Positions 52,103 to 61,186 of a stretch of DNA of 64,000 nt are shown one piece after another; the stretch's first letter is position 1; each line of letters begins with the position of its first letter. The notes beneath the pieces are model-generated. The model searched no databases. It saw only the letters and a list, made by a program, of their open reading frames with translations, and was not told where the DNA came from. A program made the position numbers and the translations under genes. The stretch is from Pedobacter jeongneungensis. GTDB lineage: Bacteria > Bacteroidota > Bacteroidia > Sphingobacteriales > Sphingobacteriaceae. The DNA lies in contig NZ_AYMG01000019.1 in the NCBI RefSeq assembly GCF_000633455.1, positions 1 through 64,000 of the forward strand, given 5' to 3'.

Positions 52103-53593
52103 TTAATCTTCTGCATTTACCCTGGCCGCTTTTACCGCCCTGTTCCAGCCTTTTATCCGTTCGGTATTGTCTATGCCTTCTTCAGCGGTGAAAGTCCTGT
52201 TTATTTTCCACTGGTTGCGAATCTGATCGATACTTTCCCAGAAACCCGTGGCCAAACCAGCCAGATAAGCAGCTCCAATAGCGGTTACCTCGGTAACTTC
52301 CGGCCTGATGACTTTACAGTTTAAAAGATCTGCCTGAAACTGCATCAATAAATCGTTAGCCGTAGCGCCTCCATCTACCCGGAGTTCGGCAATGTTTACG
52401 CCTGCATCAGCTTCCATGGCTTTTAACACATCCATGGTTTGGTAGGCAATACTTTCTAAAGCTGCCCTCGCAATGTGCGATTTATTTGTCCCCCGTGTTA
52501 ATCCGGTTATTGTTCCACGGGCATGCTGATCCCAATGTGGCGCTCCTAAACCTGCAAAGGCAGGCACTACATATACACCATCGGTATCTTTTACTTTTTT
52601 AGCGAGGGTTTCTACATCTGCCGATCTGGAAATAAATCCCATTTCGTCCCTTAACCATTGTACAACCGCACCGCCAATAAAAATACTGCCTTCGAGCGCA
52701 TAATTTACTTCTCCGTTAATCTGCCAGGCGATGGTGGTTAAGAGGTTGTTGGCAGAAATTTTGGGCTTTTCTCCAATATTCATCAGCATGAAACAACCTG
52801 TGCCATAAGTGTTTTTTACCATACCAATTTCGGTACACATCTGACCAAAAAGTGCCGATTGCTGATCGCCAGCTATGCCCGCTATTGGAATTTTAGCCGC
52901 CAGTATTCTTCCGGCGGTTTCGCCATAAACCTCGCTCGATGATTTTACCTCTGGCAGCATTGTTTTTGGGATGGAAAACAACTCGAGCAGTTCGTCATCC
53001 CAACTTAAAGTATGGATATTATAAAGCATAGTGCGCGAGGCATTGGTTACATCGGTAACGTGTTTTTCGCCTGCGGTTAATTTCCAGATCAACCAGCTAT
53101 CTATCGTGCCAAAAGCCAGTTTTCCTGCTTCAGCCTTTTCTCTTGCACCTTCTACATTTTCCAAAATCCACCTTGCTTTGGTTGCGGAGAAATAAGAATC
53201 GATGATTAAACCCGTTTTTTCCTGTATTTTATTGGCTAAGCCTTTCGCTTTAACTTCATCGCAATAGGCAGAAGTACGCCTGTCTTGCCAAACGATGGCA
53301 TTATGGATGGGGAGGCCGGTTTCTTTATCCCAAACCACTGTGGTCTCGCGCTGATTGGTAATGCCAATAGCAGTAATATCGTTTACGGTAAGACTGGCTT
53401 TAACAATTACTTCGGTAACCACGGCCAACTGTGTAGACCAAATTTCCATCGGATCGTGTTCCACCCATCCGGCTTTAGGATAAATCTGTGTGAATTCTTT
53501 TTGTGCAATGGCAACAATTTCACCATCGTGGTTAAAAATAATGGCCCTCGAACTCGTGGTTCCCTGATCGATGGATAAGATGTACTTGCTCAT
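52103..53593 (-). CDS. glpK: Glycerol kinase
   Basis: FGGY-family kinase that phosphorylates glycerol to glycerol 3-phosphate, cytoplasmic. 496 residues, normal length. The start YILSIDQGTTSSRAIIF and KTGLIIDSYFSATKARWIL near residue 135 are typical, as is GDQQSALFGQMC near 243. It lies between glpD (34 bases upstream) and glpF. Confidence 0.97.
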   Translation of the reverse strand: MSKYILSIDQGTTSSRAIIFNHDGEIVAIAQKEFTQIYPKAGWVEHDPMEIWSTQLAVVTEVIVKASLTVNDITAIGITNQRETTVVWDKETGLPIHNAIVWQDRRTSAYCDEVKAKGLANKIQEKTGLIIDSYFSATKARWILENVEGAREKAEAGKLAFGTIDSWLIWKLTAGEKHVTDVTNASRTMLYNIHTLSWDDELLELFSIPKTMLPEVKSSSEVYGETAGRILAAKIPIAGIAGDQQSALFGQMCTEIGMVKNTYGTGCFMLMNIGEKPKISANNLLTTIAWQINGEVNYALEGSIFIGGAVVQWLRDEMGFISRSADVETLAKKVKDTDGVYVVPAFAGLGAPHWDQHARGTITGLTRGTNKSHIARAALESIAYQTMDVLKAMEADAGVNIAELRVDGGATANDLLMQFQADLLNCKVIRPEVTEVTAIGAAYLAGLATGFWESIDQIRNQWKINRTFTAEEGIDNTERIKGWNRAVKAARVNAED

Positions 53594-53627
53594 AATTAAA
53601 ATTTGGTTAATGGAGTGTGCCCGCCGG

Positions 53628-55196
53628 TTATTTTATAGGTTGATGATAAAGGTAACCATCAGCTAATTTATTAAAAGTTTCAATCTGTTCGTTTTCCCAG
53701 TTTCGATCTGCAGATAATTCTTTGGCCAGGAGTGAAGCTACCCTCGGCGCCATATCTTTTGCAGCCTGTGCATCGATAAATAATACCCTCAGCCTTCTGC
53801 TTAAAATATCTTCTACAGTCTCTGCCATTTCATTCCTTGCAGACCAAACCACTTCGGCTTCTACAAAAGGAAAAGATGGATGTAACTGCTGCCCAAGGCT
53901 AGGATCTTGTTTGATTAAAGCCTCAATTTTATCACGGTCTGATCCATATATCGATAAATGATGATCTTCTTCGATCATTTGGCTGCCATGGATGCTGAGA
54001 TTTTCGGTTACGCATGCTTTCGGTTCTAAACCTGCGTGTGTAATGGCTAAATTAACAGTTTCTTCAGCCATGCGGCGATAAGTGGTCCATTTTCCACCCG
54101 TTATGGTAATTAATCCCTTTGCCGAAACAATCAGTTTATGATCCCTACTGATTTCTTTTGTACTATCCCCATCGCCACTGGTAGGTGCAGCCAGGGGGCG
54201 TAAGCCAGAAAATACACTCAATATATCTTTTTCAAGGGGCTTTCGGTTAAAATAGCTTGCTGCAGTACTCATAATGAAATCTACCTCTTCTTTCAAAGCC
54301 CGTGGCTCGAGGCTGTGTTCATCCAATGGGGTATCGGTGGTGCCTACCAATAAATGTTCGTGCCAGGGAACAGCAAATAATACACGCCCATCAGAAGTTT
54401 TAGGGATCATCAAAGCCGATTCACTATTCAAGAAGCCTCTTTCCAATACCACATGCACACCCTGACTGGGGCGAACCATCTTTTTTGAATTTGGATTGTT
54501 CATATGCAGAATATCATCAACAAATACACCTGTGGCATTAATCATTACTTTGCCCTTAAACTGTGCTTTTAAACCTGTAATCGTATCTTCTGTTTCGATC
54601 CCAGTAACGTTTTCGCCATCTTTTAATAAACCGGTTACTTTGGTGTAACTTAATAATGAAGCACCTTTTTCGATAGCGGTTTGAGCGATATTGATGGCTA
54701 AACGGGCATCATCAAACTTTCCGTCGTAATACCTGATGCTACCTTTTAAACCTTTTGCTTTAATGCCAGGCATCATGGCCAGTGTTTCTGCCTTAGATAA
54801 ATATTTAGATTTTCCGAAGCTGTATTTTCCTGCCAGCCAATCGTACAGGGTAAGCCCGGTTAAATATTTAATAATGGAAAACCAATTGTAGCAGGGGATC
54901 AGGAATGCCTCTTTATGTACCAAATGTTTAGCGTTCTGTTGTAATAATCCACGTTCTTTAAGTGCATGTCTCACCAGGCCAATATCTCCCTGGGCCAGAT
55001 AGCGTACGCCTCCGTGTACCAGTTTAGTGCTCCGGCTTGATGTTCCTTTTGCATAATCAGCCTGCTCAACCAGTAAAGTTTTATAACCCCGGCTAGCCGC
55101 ATCAAGTGCTGTGCCTAAGCCCGTTGCCCCGCCACCAATGATGATCAGGTCCCAATTTATGTTTTCTGCAATGAGCGGCTGATGTAATCTTTTCAT
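53628..55196 (-). CDS. glpD: Aerobic glycerol-3-phosphate dehydrogenase
   Basis: FAD-dependent oxidation of glycerol 3-phosphate to dihydroxyacetone phosphate at the inner membrane, passing electrons to quinone. 522 residues. The FAD motif IIGGGATGLGTALDAASRGY is near residue 19, followed by GTSSRSTKLVHGGVRYL. The C-terminal domain includes RNEMAETVEDILSRR. It is first in the operon, divergent from glpR, with 10-bp operator-like repeats about 20 bases upstream of its start. Confidence 0.96.
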   Translation of the reverse strand: MKRLHQPLIAENINWDLIIIGGGATGLGTALDAASRGYKTLLVEQADYAKGTSSRSTKLVHGGVRYLAQGDIGLVRHALKERGLLQQNAKHLVHKEAFLIPCYNWFSIIKYLTGLTLYDWLAGKYSFGKSKYLSKAETLAMMPGIKAKGLKGSIRYYDGKFDDARLAINIAQTAIEKGASLLSYTKVTGLLKDGENVTGIETEDTITGLKAQFKGKVMINATGVFVDDILHMNNPNSKKMVRPSQGVHVVLERGFLNSESALMIPKTSDGRVLFAVPWHEHLLVGTTDTPLDEHSLEPRALKEEVDFIMSTAASYFNRKPLEKDILSVFSGLRPLAAPTSGDGDSTKEISRDHKLIVSAKGLITITGGKWTTYRRMAEETVNLAITHAGLEPKACVTENLSIHGSQMIEEDHHLSIYGSDRDKIEALIKQDPSLGQQLHPSFPFVEAEVVWSARNEMAETVEDILSRRLRVLFIDAQAAKDMAPRVASLLAKELSADRNWENEQIETFNKLADGYLYHQPIK

Positions 55197-55214
55197 TTTT
55201 ATGTTTAAAAGTAA

Positions 55215-55244
55215 TAAAACGAAATAATACGCAATTATACGAAA
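55215..55244 (-). promoter_or_regulatory. Candidate GlpR operator: three 10-bp direct repeats
   Basis: On the minus strand the sequence is three successive 10-bp units, TTTCGTATAA, TTGCGTATTA and TTTCGTTTTA. DeoR-family repressors often use spaced direct repeats containing TTTCG. It lies in the glpR-glpD divergent gap, closer to glpD. Confidence 0.6.
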
Positions 55245-55354
55245 TCATAATCGGAATAATATAATATCTCTGTTAAAAATTTATTAATTATTTGTTCAAA
55301 ATATTTTAAAGAATGTTTTTATTGCTAATTTGCAGCCTGCAAATTAAATATACT

Positions 55355-56119
55355 ATGATGAATTTGGCTGAGAGGCACCAGTTTATTTTAAGTCGCCTGC
55401 AACGTGATCAGTACATAAACGTAGTGGATTTATGTAAGGAACTGAAAGTGTCGTCGGTAACAATAAGAAAGGACTTAAAACTACTTGAAGATAAAAGCCT
55501 GTTGTTTAGGACCCATGGCGGGGCTACTGTAAATAATCCATATACTGTAGACCGTCCGGTTAATGAGAAAGAGAAAATACAATCTACCGAGAAGAATAAA
55601 ATTGGTATAGCTGCTGCTGCGTTGTTAAACGATAACGATTCTATTGTGATTGCGTCGGGCACCACTGTGCTTTATTTTGCTAAGAACATTGCGCCCGCAA
55701 CAAACTTAACCGTGGTTACCTCCGCATTAAATGTAGCTTTAGAATTAATGCGCGAGCCCAGCATCGAAGTGATCCAGCTGGGTGGCCTGCTTAGAAAAAG
55801 TTCCTCATCGGTAATGGGGGCTTATGCAGAACAGGTTTTACAGGATTTTTATTTCAACAAGCTGTTTTTAGGCGTAGATGGGATCGATCTTGATTTTGGA
55901 TTAACCACCACGAATGCCATGGAGGCACATTTAAACCGTAAAATGATCGGCGCTTCACAAAAAACAATTGTACTGGCCGACTCAACTAAATTTGGTAAGA
56001 GGGGCTTTGGAAAGATATGCGGATTAGAAGAAATTGACCATATTATCACTGATAAAGGAATTTCTGAACAAATTGTAAAACATTTAGAGGGCTTGGGTGT
56101 TACTGTTACTATCGTGTAG
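55355..56119 (+). CDS. glpR: DeoR/GlpR-family repressor of glycerol genes
   Basis: A 254-residue DeoR-type regulator. The start at 55355 gives MMNLAERHQFILSRLQRDQYINVVDLCKEL; the frame opens earlier at 55313, but those residues are not family-like. Met2 (55358) is also possible. The N-terminal helix-turn-helix includes VSSVTIRKDLKLLEDK. The sugar-phosphate-binding DeoR C-domain follows, with FLGVDGIDLDFGLTT and KTIVLADSTKFGKRGF. Being divergent from glpD, it probably represses the operon until glycerol 3-phosphate is present. Confidence 0.9.
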   Translation: MMNLAERHQFILSRLQRDQYINVVDLCKELKVSSVTIRKDLKLLEDKSLLFRTHGGATVNNPYTVDRPVNEKEKIQSTEKNKIGIAAAALLNDNDSIVIASGTTVLYFAKNIAPATNLTVVTSALNVALELMREPSIEVIQLGGLLRKSSSSVMGAYAEQVLQDFYFNKLFLGVDGIDLDFGLTTTNAMEAHLNRKMIGASQKTIVLADSTKFGKRGFGKICGLEEIDHIITDKGISEQIVKHLEGLGVTVTIV

Positions 56120-56162
56120 CGCATTCCACGCGAACGGTACATCCCAAACATATAATTTGAAC

Positions 56163-56552
56163 ATGGAAAAAAAACGAATACACATTTTAGAAGACGATCA
56201 GGAGATCAGAAACGTGATTGAAATCCTGTTAAAGGAAGAGGGTTTTGAATTACAGCTTTCCTCATCATTTGCAGAGCTGAAGAAAAATATCCAGGATGCA
56301 ATGCCTGATCTTTTCTTATTAGATGTTATGTTACCAGATGGAAACGGAGCAGAAATCTGCGAAGATTTAAAAACTGATATTTTTACCAAACACATCCCGA
56401 TTATTGTAATGTCTGCACAGAACAATAGTGAGCAAAAAGCGATCGATGCATTTGCAGATGATTACATCAGCAAACCTTTCGATATTTACGATGTTTTGGA
56501 ACGCATTAATGCGCAGTTAAAAAGAAGTTCGGAAAACAGGACTAAAGTTTAG
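56163..56552 (+). CDS. Single-domain response regulator
   Basis: A 129-residue receiver-only protein starting MEKKRIHILEDDQEIRN. The phosphoacceptor aspartate is in LFLLDVMLPDGNG near residue 55. IPIIVMSAQN and DDYISKPFD with its lysine complete the site. No output domain is present, so it may act by protein contact. An earlier start at 56097 would run back into the glpR 3' end and is not used. No kinase gene is adjacent. Confidence 0.9.
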   Translation: MEKKRIHILEDDQEIRNVIEILLKEEGFELQLSSSFAELKKNIQDAMPDLFLLDVMLPDGNGAEICEDLKTDIFTKHIPIIVMSAQNNSEQKAIDAFADDYISKPFDIYDVLERINAQLKRSSENRTKV

Positions 56553-56570
56553 TTGAAACAGGATATAAAA

Positions 56571-56604
56571 AGGAGAGAAGCTTAACCGGCTTCTCTCTTT
56601 TTTT
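56571..56604. terminator. Terminator after the response regulator
   Basis: GAGAGAAGC (56573-56581) pairs with GCTTCTCTC (56589-56597), followed by seven T residues. It lies between convergent genes and may serve both. Confidence 0.9.
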
Positions 56605-56617
56605 GACTAAAAATTTT

Positions 56618-57631
56618 CTAGTATTCGATTACTACCTTGCCAATGGTTTTACCGCTTTCCAATAAGCGATGAGCTTCTTTTAAATTTTCTACAGTAAATC
56701 CTTTCAGGGTTTGGTTTAAAGTGGTTTTAATTGTGCCATTGTCGAATAATTTGGCCAGTTCATTTAAAATATGGTGTTGCTGTTCCATATCGTCAGTTTG
56801 ATACATGGAACGGGTGTACATCAGTTCCCATGAAAAGGTAACGCTTTTATTTTTTAATTTGTTTAGGGCGATAGGCGTGGCTGAGCCTGTTATGGATACG
56901 ATATGGCCTTGCGGTTTAATCAGTTCTACCAGGTCATCCCAATAGCTGTTCAGGTCTACAAAATCGAGTATAAAATCCACTTCCTTAAAGCCTGCGGCAC
57001 GTACTTCTTCAACCAGGTTTTTATGATCTACCACCACATCTGCACCCATGGCTTTACACCATTCCTTTGTTTCTGGTCGTGAGGCTGTGGTAATCACTTT
57101 TAAGCCGCTTATTTTTTTCGCCAGCTGTATGGCAATGGAACCAACGCCACCTGCACCACCAATAATGAGGATGCTTTTTCCTTTATCTTTTTGCTCACTG
57201 ATGCGGATGCGGTCGTAAAGTGATTCCCAGGCGGTAAGTGCTGTTAATGGCATGGCAGCTGCTTCAGCGTCAGTTAATGATGCGGGTTTTAAACCTACTA
57301 TACGTTCATCAACCAATTGATATTCGGCGTTCGAACCACTACGCGTTAAATCACCTGCATAATAAACTTCGTCTCCGGTTTTGAAAAATGTAACGCCTTC
57401 GCCAACGGCTTCAACCGTACCTGTGGCATCCCAGCCAATTACTTTTGGTGTATCCAGTACAGTATCTTTAGCACTGTTCTGGCGGATTTTATAATCAACC
57501 GGATTTATACTGATGGCCTTTATTTTTACGAGCAGGTCGCGTCCTTTTGGCTGTGGAACAGGTGTTTCGAATGCGATAAAACTTTCGCTTTCGTTTATGG
57601 GGAGTGAGGTTTTAAATCCTATTGCTTTCAT
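56618..57631 (-). CDS. Zinc-type MDR oxidoreductase (quinone oxidoreductase-like)
   Basis: A 337-residue medium-chain dehydrogenase/reductase of the quinone oxidoreductase-like group, NADPH-dependent. VKIKAISINPVDYKIRQ near residue 36 and the nucleotide-binding motif IGGAGGVGSIAIQLAK near 157 are typical. No structural-zinc cysteine cluster is seen. The gene is divergent from an AraC-family regulator 122 bases away, which probably controls it. Substrate unknown; reactive enals or quinones are usual for the group. Confidence 0.88.
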   Translation of the reverse strand: MKAIGFKTSLPINESESFIAFETPVPQPKGRDLLVKIKAISINPVDYKIRQNSAKDTVLDTPKVIGWDATGTVEAVGEGVTFFKTGDEVYYAGDLTRSGSNAEYQLVDERIVGLKPASLTDAEAAAMPLTALTAWESLYDRIRISEQKDKGKSILIIGGAGGVGSIAIQLAKKISGLKVITTASRPETKEWCKAMGADVVVDHKNLVEEVRAAGFKEVDFILDFVDLNSYWDDLVELIKPQGHIVSITGSATPIALNKLKNKSVTFSWELMYTRSMYQTDDMEQQHHILNELAKLFDNGTIKTTLNQTLKGFTVENLKEAHRLLESGKTIGKVVIEY

Positions 57632-57753
57632 GGCTGATCAATTATTTTAATACTAAGTTATTCTTTTTGTATGGCAAATATAAACTGATATAGTTTTATA
57701 ATACGGTATAAATTTGCTTTTAATTGGTAAATTTGCGCCTTAATTAGTGTAAG

Positions 57754-58593
57754 ATGAATAGCGAAACTTTATACGAGCCCTTCGAAATTAGTTATCAAAA
57801 ATTAGATGAATGCCCTAAAAATGGCCATAAACATCTGTTTTTTGAATTGGTTTATATCCTCTCGGGTACCGGAAAGCAGTGCATCAATAACAACAAATTT
57901 GATTACCGGGCCGGACACATGTTCTTAATTACACCAGATGATTGCCACTCATTTGAAATAGAAACTACGACTGAATTTTTCTTTCTGCGCTTTGGGAATG
58001 TGTACTTACGCTCTAAGGATTTTCATACCGATGACGTGAAAAGATTAGAGTATATCCTTCAAAATGCCAGTCACCAGCCCGGTTGTATCCTTAAAAATTT
58101 TTCGGATAAACCTTTAATTAATTCGCTTACCGAAGCCATGATTGCAGAATATGTAAAGCGTGATCTTTACAATAAAGAACTGATTGGCAAAATGGTTGAT
58201 ACGATGATCTTATTGGTGGCACGTAATATTGCCAAATACCTGCCAGCCAACATTAAAGAAGATTCGGAACAAAAAACATTGGCACTTTTAAACTACATAC
58301 AGGCCAATATTTATAGTCCGGAGAAGCTAAGGGCCGAAAAGTTAAGTATCGAATTCGGCATTTCGGAAAACTATTTTGGTAAGTATTTTAAAAAACAGAC
58401 TAACGAAACCCTGCAGCAGTATATTGCCAATTTAAGGATTAAACTAATAGAGGCCCGTTTGCGCTTTAGCGATATGCGCATCAATGAAATTGCTTTTGAA
58501 CTCGGTTTTACCGATGAAAGCCACTTAAACAAATTCTTCAAATCGCAAAAGGGAATGAGCCTTAAAGCCTTTAGGAGTTCAGTTGCGAGTTGA
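57754..58593 (+). CDS. AraC-family transcriptional regulator
   Basis: A 279-residue AraC-type regulator. The N-terminal cupin domain contains LFFELVYILSGTGKQCINNN and the typical HMFLITPDDCHSFEI. The C-terminal 100 residues carry the two helix-turn-helix motifs (LSIEFGISENYFGKYFKK and INEIAFELGFTDESHLNKFF). It is divergent from the MDR oxidoreductase, its likely target. It faces an XRE-like gene at its 3' end. Confidence 0.9.
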   Translation: MNSETLYEPFEISYQKLDECPKNGHKHLFFELVYILSGTGKQCINNNKFDYRAGHMFLITPDDCHSFEIETTTEFFFLRFGNVYLRSKDFHTDDVKRLEYILQNASHQPGCILKNFSDKPLINSLTEAMIAEYVKRDLYNKELIGKMVDTMILLVARNIAKYLPANIKEDSEQKTLALLNYIQANIYSPEKLRAEKLSIEFGISENYFGKYFKKQTNETLQQYIANLRIKLIEARLRFSDMRINEIAFELGFTDESHLNKFFKSQKGMSLKAFRSSVAS

Positions 58594-58606
58594 TTATTTC
58601 CGCAGT

Positions 58607-58972
58607 TTAGTACATTTGCCCCTTTTCCAGTATAGAAACGGTGTGTGAAAGGTTCTGAATCATTTTTTCTTTTAACTCGATCGCTTTATTTTTTTCGCTG
58701 ATCAGCATTTTTAACCGCTTAATTTCTTCCTGCGATTTTCTTTTTTCCTCATGAGAAAGGTTAGAGAAGAGCTGGCCATTTTCATAATAGGCCAAAAAAT
58801 TATAGTTTAATATCTCACTGATACTTACCAGTAAACTAATGTCTAAGCTTGCACTGTTTATAATCTCCTGCGTTTTTGTTTTGCTTATCGCAAGGTTATC
58901 CGCCAATGAAGAAACAGTAACACCCTGTTGCTTCATTTCCTTCCATATCATCAGTCCAATATGTACGCTCAT
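58607..58972 (-). CDS. XRE-like helix-turn-helix protein with C-terminal coiled coil
   Basis: A 121-residue protein. Residues 1-60 fit an XRE-like helix-turn-helix (MKQQGVTVSSLADNLAISKT then LDISLLVSISEILN). Residues 72-118 are charged and heptad-like, with the segment SQEEIKRLKMLISEKNKAIE, a likely dimerising coiled coil. This layout is common in small Bacteroidota regulators. Its target is unknown. It is convergent with the AraC gene, 13 bases apart. Confidence 0.75.
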   Translation of the reverse strand: MSVHIGLMIWKEMKQQGVTVSSLADNLAISKTKTQEIINSASLDISLLVSISEILNYNFLAYYENGQLFSNLSHEEKRKSQEEIKRLKMLISEKNKAIELKEKMIQNLSHTVSILEKGQMY

Positions 58973-59347
58973 CTTCTCTGTTAATGTTTAAGGTGAAATT
59001 AAATAAAAGACACTGTTTGTCGTTAAGTTTTCTGGTAATGATAATTAGTCTAATTATGTACTGCAAACAGTCGAATGAAGATTTATACTTCTGGATATAC
59101 TGTCCCCTCAAAAATTGTTCTGCATCTTAAAAACTGATGGGCTTGATGCGAACAATAGGAGTCAAAAAAATAGATTTTTAATCTTGATCATCAAGGCAGC
59201 CAACCTTAATGACCAAAAAAAGTGATCGTGCTCATTTTTTGGTTTGAGTCTCATCATCACTACATCCATTAAAGCAAGGTAGTTTTGCTGTAGAAAATAT
59301 TTGGCCTTTCGCGATATATAGAAAGCCGATTTACATCAAGAAACACC

Positions 59348-61129
59348 ATGCTACATTCATTCCATATTCCCGTTTTGGGCCTGGGTTATTCCATTGATAC
59401 CCCATTAAAAGTTGCCAGGTATGGCATTTCTTCTGTACTATCTATCGTTGATGATGAATTGGTAGAGCGAATGCATGGATATCACTCACAAAACAGATCG
59501 GTTGATTTTAAGGCGATTGCTAAAGATGAAACCGATAGCCGTAGCCGGCGCATTACCGCATACCTCAACTTTTTATCCGATTGCATCAACCAGGATTTTA
59601 AAGCTTTAAAACAGCAGGAATTTACTGAGGGGAGTGATATTTGCCGCTATTTCGAGCTTTTGCCCGATACTTCAAAGTTAAAACGTGGTTACGAACTGAT
59701 GATGGAGTATCCCGAGGGAGAAGCAAAGCAAACCTTTCAATCGGTACTGAAAAATGCCATGCGCATGGGCACCATAGATGTAAATATCATGGCCAAGGTA
59801 GATAAAATGAACTATTTGCATGGCGAATATTCGGGCGATACAAATACTGATGCATTATCTGCATTGCGTGGTTTTGCCGAAAGTAAACTCTGTGCTTCTG
59901 TGGTGCTTTCTGCGGGAATGAACCCGAAATTATACAGTTACATAGAAAATTTTGAAGACTTTTTTCCAGATGAAAAGGCTTTGCTGAAAAAGAAAATCAT
60001 CTTAAAAGTAAGCGATTTCAGGTCGGCCCTGATTCAGGCTAAGTTTTTGGCGAAAAAAGGACTATGGGTATCAGAATTCAGGATCGAATCGGGTTTAAAC
60101 TGTGGTGGCCACGCGTTTGCCACAGAAGGCTATTTGCTGGGACCAATTCTGGAAGAATTTAAAAATAAAAAAAGCGATATGTACCAGGAGCTTTTTAACA
60201 TGTATAAACTTGCCCTGGCACAAAAAGGAATCTATACCGAAAAACAGCCTAAACAACGGATCACGGCGCAAGGCGGAATCGGAACCGCGGCAGAGCATAA
60301 ATTTCTGTTGCAACATTACCATCTTGATGCCATTGGATGGGGAAGTCCGTTTTTATTGGTGCCCGAAGTAACCAACGTAGATGCCGGTACATTAACACAG
60401 TTAGCTGCTGCAAAAGAGGACGATTTTTACTTGAGTGGTGCTTCTCCGCTTGGTATCCGGTTTAATAATTTTAAAAACAGTACAATGGACCTTCAGCGGG
60501 CAGAAAGGATCGAAAAAGGCAGGCCGGGAAGTCCCTGCACCAAGAAATACCTCTGCAACAATACCGAATTTACCGAACAGGCCATTTGTACTGCATCGCG
60601 GGAATATCAGCATCTAAAAATAAAAAGCCTTAAAACAACTGAGCTATCGGCAGATGAATACCAAAAACAATTTAACCTGATCACCGAAAAAGTTTGCCTT
60701 TGCGAAGGACTTTGTTCTTCCACTTACCTAAAATATAACATCCTTAAACCTAAAGAAAGTACTGCAGTAGCCATTTGCCCCGGGCCAAACCTGGCCTATT
60801 TTTCTGATGTATATTCATTTGATGAAATGGTTGACCATATTTATGGTAAAATCGACCTCCTGAAGCAAGTAGAACGACCGCATGTATTTATCAAAGAGCT
60901 TAATCTTTATATTGATTATCTTCAGCAGGATATTAAACAGCAGCTTCAGAATTTCAGCGATAAAAAAATAAAACAGTTAAATGGATTTAAACAGCAACTG
61001 GCTGAAGGGATTAATTATTACAAAAAACTTTTTAATGAAGTTGCAGATCAGGCCTCAGGAGAGCTAAAAGGTTTATATGAACAGCTGGCGAAATCGAAAG
61101 ATAAACTGGATGCACTAATTGTTGGATAA
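59348..61129 (+). CDS. Uncharacterised protein, nitronate monooxygenase/IMPDH-like barrel with cysteine cluster
   Basis: A 593-residue protein that I do not recognise as a named family. The region 245-335 resembles flavin TIM barrels of the nitronate monooxygenase/IMPDH type: GLNCGGHAF (GGH 253-255) and ITAQGGIGTAAEH (GGIG 309-312), then LDAIGWGSPFLL. Eleven cysteines are present. Six cluster in two groups, Cys397, Cys403 and Cys414, then Cys450, Cys452 and Cys456, with Cys477 after, which may hold a metal or Fe-S cluster. The C-terminal 80 residues are coiled and lysine-rich. No signal peptide is seen. It is 57 bases from a FixL-like kinase gene on the same strand, so a role in low-oxygen redox metabolism is inferred. 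Confidence 0.8.
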   Translation: MLHSFHIPVLGLGYSIDTPLKVARYGISSVLSIVDDELVERMHGYHSQNRSVDFKAIAKDETDSRSRRITAYLNFLSDCINQDFKALKQQEFTEGSDICRYFELLPDTSKLKRGYELMMEYPEGEAKQTFQSVLKNAMRMGTIDVNIMAKVDKMNYLHGEYSGDTNTDALSALRGFAESKLCASVVLSAGMNPKLYSYIENFEDFFPDEKALLKKKIILKVSDFRSALIQAKFLAKKGLWVSEFRIESGLNCGGHAFATEGYLLGPILEEFKNKKSDMYQELFNMYKLALAQKGIYTEKQPKQRITAQGGIGTAAEHKFLLQHYHLDAIGWGSPFLLVPEVTNVDAGTLTQLAAAKEDDFYLSGASPLGIRFNNFKNSTMDLQRAERIEKGRPGSPCTKKYLCNNTEFTEQAICTASREYQHLKIKSLKTTELSADEYQKQFNLITEKVCLCEGLCSSTYLKYNILKPKESTAVAICPGPNLAYFSDVYSFDEMVDHIYGKIDLLKQVERPHVFIKELNLYIDYLQQDIKQQLQNFSDKKIKQLNGFKQQLAEGINYYKKLFNEVADQASGELKGLYEQLAKSKDKLDALIVG

Positions 61130-61186
61130 GGAAAAAAGATCGGTAATAACTTTTCTATATTTACAACGATATACTTGAAGCGTTAA

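Noticed and set aside
59183..59195. CTTGATCATCAAG palindrome upstream of the barrel-protein gene as an FNR box
   Set aside because: The half-sites TTGA and TCAA are three bases apart instead of the six required for FNR/FixK sites, so it is not a canonical site.
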